The notes under the pieces were generated by a model that had not been told where the DNA came from, ran no database searches, and was given only the letters and a program-made list of their open reading frames with translations. Below, in pieces: positions 43,857 to 52,457 of a stretch of 64,000 nt of DNA. The stretch spans positions 992,001-1,056,000 of the forward strand of contig JAEUWY010000004.1 of assembly GCA_022059125.1 (NCBI GenBank), given 5' to 3'. A program made the translations under genes and the position numbers. This stretch comes from Corynespora cassiicola. Taxonomy: Eukaryota > Ascomycota > Dothideomycetes > Pleosporales > Corynesporascaceae. Within the stretch, counting starts at the first letter, position 1. Each line of letters opens with the position of its first letter.

Positions 43857-45791
43857 TTAGTCGATCTTCACCGTTGGGCTAGGCGTGCTTGTGGGTGGGA
43901 GAGGAACAAAGGGTTCCGTATGCGTAGCCTTTGCTGTCCCATTTGTCGAATAATCACCCGTCACGACCTCGCTGCCATCATTGAGAATAAGGTGATGCAG
44001 TGTTCTCCGAAAATGTTCTAAGCTCGCCACAGGCTGGTAGTAAGGCTTTGCACGAGATTAGATGACACCATTCCTGGATTGGATGATCATATACTTACCA
44101 CTTCGTGGCCTGCTTCGTAAATGCGCGTAAAAGAGAAATTGCCATATTCGCGCACTTCCCCATACTCTATGCCATCAACGAGGAAGGGTGTGTATCCAGC
44201 TGCACGGAACTTCTCGGCATTCGTGTAATTGACGGCGAGAGAGACAGCTTCTCCGCCGAACCAATTGCAGATGTAGTCGGCATCACCGTACAGCAAAGCA
44301 ACCCGAACACCGTAGCCGAGAATCTCCTCGAGATCCTCGAGGAAGTTGGGGAAAACAAAGTCACCGGTCGAAGCGAAGCCCTGCGACACGTTTCTTGCAT
44401 TGGTTGAGGTATAGTTGATGTTCACCCCTAACGCTTCCTGGGTGCTTGCAAGGTTTAGGAACTGCATGAAATAATCTGGGGGAGTCGGGTCGTCGTAGGG
44501 ATGTCGAATGTCGTATACACCGCGCCCACCGAAAGCATAGTAGGGCTCCTCGACCAGAGAGCGACAGAGATTAGTAGCTTGCGAGCATGTGAGTTGGCCT
44601 TGTTCCGTGTTTCGGTCTGAAGCTTTGCAATACTGGATCTGGTCATGGCAGCCTTCGGGCATATAGTAGGCCTGCTTCATAAAAGTGTAGATGGTGTCAT
44701 TGATGGATTTGATACCATAGGTGTTGTTCACAGCAAACTCCGGGTAGTAAGGGGCTTGGATATCTGGACCAGGCGGGTCAGGTGCGATTGGAAAAGCGGG
44801 GATCCAAACGTACCCTCGTCAATGATGCCGTTGATTATGCCAAGGGTGTCCATCTGCAGCTCGACACCGGGAATAGATCCATTGCGAATCGCTTCATTCT
44901 GCTGGTAGAAATAATTGTAGAACCCCGGGCCGTAGTGGCCCTAGGAATTGGTTAGCTTAATCACAGGCGTGCTTCCCGAAACGTACCCCGTAACTGGAAA
45001 AGACTGTTAGCGTGGACAAAGAGCATCGAAGACTTCGACATACCTTTCCGTCCAAAGATTGAAGGTGAAGTTCTGGATGTCAGGATCTAGCTGTGGGGAG
45101 AGGTCCAAGAAGGCCTGGAGAATGTGCCAGGCGCCGACAGCAGCAGCATCCGTGGTGTTTGCTCTGTCAGGATCGACCAACGAGTAGCGGCCCTCCTCGT
45201 CCGTGATGGTGGTCTCGTAGGAGAAGCCGACACCGACGGGCTGGGAAAGAAACAGCATGTTGGAGACTTCGTTCCAGGCATAAGGGTTCCATTGGGTCTT
45301 GAGGTCTTCGGTTACATTGCAAGGGCCCAATTCTGCAGACAGGTCATGGTTGGTGGGGATATGCTAGGGACAGCGTGGCACCGTACCTTGAAAGAGCCCG
45401 ATCAGGGAATCGGAGCCAGGACCGCCGTTGAGCCAAAGGGTCAACTTTGTTTGAGATGAGAAATGAACAAGGCGATGGGGTGCTGCGGGCCACCCGGCGA
45501 ACTCACAGGCTTCTCCGTGGGGTTCTCTCGGGCCTCGAAGAACCAAAAGAACATGTTTGTCTTGTCGTCGAGGCTGATGTAGCCGGCATAATCATCCACG
45601 CCGTCCTGGGTCTCGCAAACGCCCTCCTTGCCGGGCTGCTTGAACCTGATGCTGGCACCCTGGGCACTGGTGATGGTCATGATGCCCTCGGGGTCCTGCG
45701 GGATCTGGCGCTCGGCGAGGGTGGGCTTGCGGGCGGCAGCAAGTGGCGCGCACGCGGCCAAAAGGGCAACGAGGCGTACAAGGGGCGCCAT
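43857..45791 (-). CDS. secreted serine carboxypeptidase, S10 family, with 7-nt micro-exon
   Basis: Seven exons: 45791-45507, 45444-45387, 45332-45044, 44993-44987, 44940-44814, 44754-44099, 44033-43857; 532 aa. Removes C-terminal amino acids from peptides at acidic pH outside the cell. Seen: signal peptide ([14 protein letters not shown]), the oxyanion loop [23 protein letters not shown], catalytic Ser211 in TESYGGHYGP, catalytic Asp (about 415) in [12 protein letters not shown], and catalytic His472 in EAGHEVP. The Ser211 codon is split AG/T, and the following exon is only seven bases long (TTACGGG), giving Ser-Tyr-Gly and then joining Gly-His-Tyr. Without this micro-exon the frame runs into Arg at the Ser position, which explains why a naive reading looks inactive. 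The C-terminal Pro/Thr-rich tail may be a spacer. Convergent with the P450 at 41.9 kb. Confidence 0.93.
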
Positions 45792-46676
45792 GTCGGCGGT
45801 CTCGCAAAGGCAGGGCTAGGGGCCAAAGGACAAGAAGGACAAGAAGGACAAGAAGCGGCCGTGGAATTCAAGCCTGGTGGCTGCTGCCGGTGGTGCTGGG
45901 CGCACGGTGGGCGGGCCCTTTATAGCCGTTGCTCTGCAGGATGGATGCATGGCGCTTGTGTGGTTCCCCGCGCAGGACTGGACGCTGGGGCTCCGGAGAG
46001 TCGAGCATTGGGAGGTCGGGAGGCCGGGAGATCGGGGGAGCACAGGTCGATGCCCCAATAGGAAGGTCGACGGGCTGCCCGCAGGATAAGGCGGCCGCCA
46101 AGGACACGGGCGAAGCTTGTATGGCGTCATCCATTGCTACTTGGGCAGCTGCGGCCTGGGGAGCAGCTGCCATCTGCGGGCAGTCGCTACGCGGGCAATT
46201 GCTACATGGGCAGTTGCACCCACCCTTGGGCAGTTGCTACTTGTGCAGTTGCTACTACCTGGGCAGTTGCTACTTGTGCAGTTGCTACTACCTGGGCAGT
46301 TGCTACCTGTGCAGTTGCTACTACTTGGGCAGTTGCTACCTGTGCAGTTGCTACTACTTGGGCAGTTGCTACTCGGGCAGTTGCTACCTGGCCGTACCGT
46401 GCCTTTCTTCTGCCCCTCTGCCTCTCTCTCTCTCTGCCTCTTTCTCTCTGCCTCTCCTGCCATCCCACCGTCCCGCCTTACCTAGGCATACCCATCTCAG
46501 TACCTCGTTGCCAGCGCTTCCATCCCGACCCTCTCCACCAGACGCGCATGCTGCTCGCTCCTGGGCCTAAGTTTGACTGCAAACGGCGCTCGCCTGTGCT
46601 CCTGTACACCTAGGTTCAGCGTATCGATCGGCCGACTCTGCATCCCGTCAGCTCCCCTGTCTTGAATATTCAATGT
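45792..46676. other. intergenic with minisatellite
   Basis: About 0.9 kb between the S10 peptidase start and the P450 stop, both on the minus strand; it holds the peptidase promoter. GC-rich with overlapping artefact frames, the tandem repeat listed next, and a CT-rich tract at about 46415-46455. Confidence 0.5.
46228..46389. repeat. 33-bp minisatellite
   Basis: Units starting gggcagttgctac recur at 46228, 46261, 46294, 46327 and 46360, exactly 33 bases apart, then once more at 46375 as a shortened unit. Each unit is itself two related halves built on gcagttgctac. Degenerate copies extend upstream to about 46140 (ggcagtcgctac, ggcaattgctac). It is open in all three plus frames and in some minus frames, giving false repetitive proteins. 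Confidence 0.92.
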
Positions 46677-48283
46677 TCACGTCTGCCCCACCTTGTCCTC
46701 CTCCACGTTGAAGCAGTACAGAAGCCGCGCCACCGCAATCCATACGTTGGTGTCGCCGACGTGATAGCCAGTGCACACACGTCTTCCCGCCCCAAAGCTC
46801 CAGTGCCCCGCCAATGGATCCTCCAGCCTCTTCATGCCTTCGTCGCTTTCGGCGCCGTTGCCTTGGACTTCGGCGTCGAGCCATCGCTCAGGCCAGAACC
46901 TCAGTGCGTCCTTGTGCTCCGAGAGGGCAATGTGCCAGCTATTCCAAGTGAAGATTGTGTTCGCTGGGAAGTGATATCTGCACTCGGCCATCAGCAACTC
47001 GTCTTTGCCTGCCTGGCTCAACACCACCACGGACTTCCTCACCCTTCGTAGACATCGTCCTTGATGAGCATGTGCGGAACACCAATCTCGGCGAACGGCC
47101 GCCACCGGAATCCCTCTTTGCACACCGCGTTCATGTACGCAAGCGCCTTTCTGTCCGAGAAATCGGGCAGCCTCGTGGCATAACCGCAGACGCCATCCAT
47201 CTCCTCCTGCACCTTCTTCACCCACCTACCGTCGGTCGCTGCCGCCGCCACAATCTGGCTCAGCGTCATCCGGCTCGTGTCACTGCCCGCCTCCATGAGA
47301 CTTCCTAGTGCAAATAGCGTCTGCGTCTCCCCTAGCCTCTCCGTCTCGGGATCCGCGAGGAACTTGGTTGCAAAGCACGGCCGGCACGTACCCTCCGACA
47401 CTCGTCTCTTCAGGTCCTCAACCTCGGTCGTGTACACCTTGAGCAGGCGCCGGAACGCCTTTTCCCCCCGCTTCGTCCACCACTTGAGCGGCCGGGGGAG
47501 CTTGTCAAGGATGTAGAAAGTGTCCACGAGGTTAGCACCGGGCTGCAGCGCCATGATGAATTCGCGGCTCGTCTCAAACAGCTCTTCCACATTCTCGTCT
47601 TCGCGCTCTATGATGCGCTTTCCAAACACCACGCTCATGATGACTGAGTTTGCGAAGCGCTGGTTGGCTCGCCACCAGAGGTCGGGCTTTTGCAGCACCT
47701 CGTATATGAGCTGCTTGGACTCGACGTCCTGGAAAGGCGCAAACGTGGCCGCGTTCTTGATGTTGAGGATCGAGTGCATTATCTTGCGGATGGCCCGCCA
47801 TTGGGGGCCATAAGGCTGGACCACCATGCGGCAGTCGCCCGACATGAGCGTGGACGTGTAGGGGAACCGGGGACGGGACGAGTAGATTGCCGACCGTTTC
47901 TCGAGCAGGTCATTCACCACCCGAGAACTGTTGAGAAATACCCAGATGTTGTCTGCCTGCACAACTTTTCAATGCCAGACCCAGACCCTGCCGCAACGGG
48001 CATACTTACCACTCTGATAGTAAACCTGCCCTTGATTAGACGGCGGTGCAAGTGCACGTCCAGAAACACCTTACATCTCGCCATATCTCTCAGCCATGTC
48101 CTTTGCCCATGGCCCTTGGTGGTACGGCGGCATTTGGAACATGTTACCAAAGAAGGGTATCCCCGTTGGCCCCGGTGGGAGTTTGTATTTCTGACGCCAT
48201 TGAAACCTCTCCCACAATTTGACCAAGATGAGTAGCAAGCCACCCAGTAGAGTAGTCTGGAGCAAAGACGGGTAAGCAGCCAT
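46677..48283 (-). CDS. cytochrome P450, likely secondary metabolism
   Basis: Four exons: 48283-48075, 48025-48010 (only 16 bases), 47956-47043, 46977-46677; 479 aa in phase. Seen: N-terminal anchor (LLQTTLLGGLLLILVKLW), KLPPGPTGIPFFGNM, the micro-exon giving MFTIRV, NSSRVVNDLLEKRSAIYSSRP, WRAIRKIMHS, an I-helix LMEAGSDTSRMTLSQ with the Gly-Ser-Asp-Thr acid/alcohol pair, ExxR as KEGFRWRP, and the haem loop FGAGRRVCTGYHV. The pattern fits fungal P450s of secondary or aromatic metabolism (CYP2-clan-like in fungi, CYP619/620 type); the substrate cannot be told. The FAD monooxygenase gene follows on the same strand 494 bases upstream, suggesting a shared pathway. No polyketide or peptide synthase is in the window. 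Confidence 0.92.
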
Positions 48284-48776
48284 TTCGCCACGCCAGTTCA
48301 ATGACGGTATAGATTTCAATCGAGTAGCAACCAAGTCAGAAAAGCAAGCCTGTCGAGCTGCACACGTCCCACTGAAATACTTTTTAAAAACACGCGGTAG
48401 CCACCTGCTCACACGGCACATGCGTCGGGTCGCTTGGAGAAAAGGTCCTGTTGCGCTCCTGTGGCCGCCGTGGCCTTCTCCAAGTGGGGTAGACAGCTTG
48501 CGCGCGCGAGGTGGGGCTATAACCACCTGCGCAGAGTGAGCTTCCACGTCCCGCAGCACACCAAGTGCTGGCTGTGTGATTGGGTGGGGCAGATTATTTT
48601 GCATGGATGGTGCATCAGTGAGAGGCCCTGGTTGACTGTGCAGGGTTGGCCATGCATGATGCGGCATGATACCCGGTTGCTGTTATTGCAAACATGGCAT
48701 GGCTAACTAACAACTACCTAGGTATATACATTTCCAGACTCATGCTCGCACCTCGCAGTGCCATCGGCCAGCCATG
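48284..48776. other. P450 promoter / monooxygenase 3' flank
   Basis: About 490 bases between two minus-strand genes, containing the P450 promoter. No gene or recognised site. Confidence 0.5.
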
Positions 48777-50114
48777 CTAGCCCTGTGCACCATTGAGCGC
48801 TGCTGGTTTGTCCTTGAAATACTGGGTAAAATCGTGCCGCACGGCATGGACTGCCTCGGCAATCGACTTGCCCCAGACGGGATCGTCACTGGCTTTCTGG
48901 CACATGGCAAAGAAGTCCTCGCGATCCTTCTCGTACTTGGGATCCCATAGACGATGGAAGTTTGCGCGGGACATGGGGTCAATCATCTCTCGCCAGATCT
49001 TGATGCGAATTTCGCTGTACTTGTCCAGGATGTCTTCGTCGAGCTGGCCCTGGTGGATGCCCATGAAGCAGTCGTAGAGGGATCCGACGTCGGCGAAGCC
49101 GCCAGTGAGACCCAGGCCGCCACTGCCTTGGTTAGCAAGAGGTGCTCAAATGGAAGACGTGGGCGGGCACGTACAAAGGGTTACAGAGATGGGCTGCGTC
49201 AGCGACCAGTACAATCTTGCCTACCCTGAAGCTGGGTGCACAGCGCTGTTGTAGCTTGTATGGACTCATGCTAATGAGCTTGTACTCGCCGGGTTTGGGG
49301 TTGCCGGGGAGTATCCTCTCATAGCGCACGGGCTGCCGCTTGACAATTTCGTCGCGAGAGAGGCCCGCATCATCGCCATACGTCACCCGCCACAGCCCAT
49401 CGGTTGTGATCTTTGCGGCCATGTACCAGTCGGTAGGGTGGACAATGAAGTTGGAGTCCCAGTACCCAAACTTGTCGTCAAAGGGCAGGTAGACATTGGT
49501 CGCAACAATCTGCTTGTCGAGGGTCTCTCCAGGATACTCCTTACCAAACAGAGCTTGCCGCACTCCACTCGAAGCGCCATCGGCACCAACGACGAAGTCT
49601 GCGCCCATGGTGATCTTGGTCCCGTCGACTTTCTCCACGATGACCCTCGCTTCCTTGCCATCCTGGTCCACGTCCACGACCTTGTGCCCCCACAGTATCT
49701 TGGTGTTGGGCAGGCTTTCGAAGTGCTTTACAATGAGGGGGCCCAGCTGGTCCAGCGGCAGCACAACCATGGCGTATTCGGACTGCTCGGGCTCGCGGGC
49801 CATGCCGGCGAGGAATGTGGTGTCTTGCAAGCGCCAGCACACGCCGCGGGGGGTGAAGCCAGCCTTGCGCACATCGTCTATTATACCGGCGCGGTGGAAG
49901 TCATAGACTGCGGAAGGGGCATAATGGGCAGCGCGAGGGTTGTCATTGATCTTTGAGTCGGCGTCGACAATGGTGACCTTGATCCCGAGGTTGCGGGCGA
50001 GCATGACGCCCAGAAGCAGGCCAGACGGACCAGCGCCGGCGATGATGACCTGTGGTCTTGGTGAGCAACGCAATTGGAGCGCAACAGAGGGCGTACATGA
50101 TCGATGTTAGGCAT
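48777..50114 (-). CDS. FAD-dependent aromatic-ring monooxygenase
   Basis: Three exons, 50114-50097 (18 bases), 50049-49175 and 49122-48777, give 412 aa. Group A flavoprotein monooxygenase (UbiH/salicylate hydroxylase fold), which uses NAD(P)H and O2 to hydroxylate or epoxidise an organic, often aromatic, substrate. Seen: MPNIDHVIIAGAGPSGLLLG with the GxGxxG dinucleotide motif at residues 11-16, VTIVDAD at the end of strand 2, the DG motif VVGADGASSGVR, and [25 protein letters not shown] across the last junction; the acceptor at 49122 was chosen because it restores [11 protein letters not shown]. The short first exon carries only MPNIDH. There is no signal or membrane anchor. Next to a P450 on the same strand; divergent from the PRM10-like gene across 2.3 kb. 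Confidence 0.93.
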
Positions 50115-50236
50115 GGCTGCGGGCTGTGTCTGTACGGGTCAATGCTGTCAGATTCGCACTTTGGTCCATTCTCTATCCAGCACAATCGTCTTATAACGGC
50201 GCGAGCGGTATCACGAGGTGGGGCAAAGCAGCCTCT

Positions 50237-50253
50237 GGGGGGGGGGGGGGGGG
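50237..50253. repeat. poly-G run (17 G)
   Basis: Seventeen consecutive G on the plus strand; a length-variable homopolymer by nature, possibly able to form a G-quadruplex. Its exact length may be a sequencing estimate. Confidence 0.8.
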
Positions 50254-51213
50254 AGACACGGCAGGGCTTCTCCATGGCTTGGACATTTTCCGCTCCGCGA
50301 CGTGCGGGGGAGAGAGGCGCATGGGAAGGGGGCCGACCTGCCCCACATCCTGGCCCTCCAGCTTCGAACGACGTCGGGCACACGTGACTGGGGTTAGTCA
50401 GCGGCGCCGGGGAACACAGGAGGGGGGAGCGTGACAGTGACGCAGAAAAATACGATGACGCTGGAATGACAGGGGAGCGTGGTGTTGAGGGGGATAGGTA
50501 CGCGTCTGGGCGTGGCCGAGAGAGGACGAGGCTGGGGTGACGTCACGGGCTGGCTCAGCTTCCGCTTCCGTCGTCTTCCTGAGGCGGCGCGAGCGAAGTT
50601 TAGCCTTGAAACCTCATTCAGGTACGAGGCGCCATGGACGAGGGCAGAGGGGCGAGGGGCGAGGGGCAGTGGAGCAGGCTTGCGAGTCGGCGGCGGTCGC
50701 AATGTTGGCCAGAAGATCGCTATTTTTGGTCAGACGCGTCGCTGAGCACCGCTTCGCCGCTCGTGCGCGATAACGGTCGGGCGTCAGCTGTCGGTGGCTC
50801 TGGCCATGTCACGGCCGACATGATATGAAAAAGGAGTGTCGTGAAGGCCGTCGAGGGTCCCAGGCTGGCCCCGGGCGTGACTGGTGGTGTTGCAACTGTT
50901 GGGCCCTGCTAGCGCCGCCCAAGCTTTTTCTGACTTTTCAGCCTCTCGCCTTGCCACCCGAATCCCCATCCACCCTCTCCCTGCCCTACCTGGGTACCGT
51001 CCACGGGTACTATTCTCATTATGCGCCTGCACATCCGAATCGCCTCCATCCCGCACGGCATGTCCTGTTTCGACACGACACGTGACCCTGTCATGGTACC
51101 CGTACCTGGATCCCTCTCGCCTGGGCGGGCATCCATGGACCTCCATGGATGACAGTCACCTGATCCAACCACCGTCGCATCCGGCTCTCGACAGGATCCG
51201 GGCATGCGCTGGA

Positions 51214-51262
51214 CGGGTACGGGTACGGGTACCTACTACTACTCCTGTAGTAGCTACCCCGT
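51214..51262. repeat. CGGGTA repeats and imperfect hairpin
   Basis: Three CGGGTA units at 51214-51231 run into an inverted repeat: GGGTACCTACTAC (51227-51239) pairs with GTAGTAGCTACCC (51247-51259) with one mismatch and a seven-base loop. It lies in the divergent promoter region; role unknown. Confidence 0.6.
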
Positions 51263-52457
51263 AGACGCCCGCCAGGTGGGAATCGCAGCATCCTAGAATC
51301 CCTCAGAAGCCGCCTCCGCCAGCGCCCTGCTCCACCAGCTTATCACGCCGAGCCCTCTCCACGATGCGCCGCTGCTCTCTCCATCATTGGACACGCCTTC
51401 TGGACTCACGGGCTCCATTAATACCCACAAAACCTCTTATCGGTTTCCCTGTTCCATCGCAGCCCAAGAAGCGTCAACACTCAAGTCCACTTTTCTCCTG
51501 CAACCATGGCAGAGGCCAAGCAGCGCAGCTCCCCCCCAGGACTGATCATTGCCGCCTGGGGTGCCGTCACCCGGCTGTCCCCAATCCCTCTGCTGACTGC
51601 CCAGCTCGCTCTCGTTGTCGCGCCTTGATGCACGTCGCCCTCAGTCTTCGACGGCGCGGAAAGCTCTGCGCATGGCGACACCAATGCATGGCCATCACTC
51701 CGGCCTCGGTCGGCCCGCCTACCCAAGCCCGCGTCAACAACCAGTTCCTCGCGGTAGCTAAGAATATTCGGAACGCCAGGAAAAGCCACTGCCGCGACCG
51801 AGCTTTCTAATGCCCAAGGATTAGCTTGCTCATGTCCACCGTTTCGTGACTCTGTCCCTTTTTTTTTCTTGCACCAAACCCCACCCACCCTCTGTCTAGC
51901 TGGCGGCCATCCCATTCGACTCTTCTGGCCGCTTTGCACTTCCAGAAGACTCGGATCCACTCGCTCCACAAACAGTTAGTGAGGGGTTTCGATCGTCTTC
52001 TCGTCCATGCTTCCAGCGAACTAGCTTTCCCGTTGCAGCATGTGCCGTACGTACCTCGACATCTTATCGCCTACTTCCGTCATCAAACCCTTTCCCGCTA
52101 CATCCCGCCCATAACTTTCACCAATTTCCAGCTCCCACGACACCACGTTCCCCTTCTAGCAGACCATTGCCCTGGTCCCAAGATACCCCTAGACAACTCA
52201 TCGCTTTTTTCCCCTTTGGCCTGCTCCTCGAATTTGCTTCCACATCAGTAACCCACCGTGAACCGCTACTGCTAGTTGCCACCGCAGCGCGCCATCAAAC
52301 ACCGCCGTCTTCCACACCATCTCTACCAAGCCTTCACGTGTGCATAGCTAGCGGCGGCAGGATTTGTGCAACGCCTGCTTAGCAGCTACGCTCCGCTGCC
52401 AAGCGGTTGGGTTTGTCGCATAGGAGCACTGGCACACTATTAGTACACCACCGCATC

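Larger units (their letters stand above)
50115..52457. other. long divergent intergenic region
   Basis: About 2.3 kb between the FAD monooxygenase (minus) and the PRM10-like gene (plus), GC-rich with many artefact frames. Contains the G17 run and the hairpin listed below. Pyrimidine-rich sequence at 51840-52330 probably belongs to a long 5' leader of the PRM10-like gene; a leader intron is possible. The stretch at 51480-51800 has antisense 148- and 162-codon frames without motifs. Confidence 0.5.

Noticed and set aside
45010..45044. Inactive carboxypeptidase with Arg at the catalytic Ser (TERYV)
   Set aside because: Produced by reading into the intron; the AG/T split and the 7-nt micro-exon restore TESYGGHYGP.
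46137..46613. Repetitive open frames of 88-213 codons across the minisatellite on both strands
   Set aside because: They exist only because the 33-bp unit is a multiple of three and stop-free in several frames; no start context or domain.
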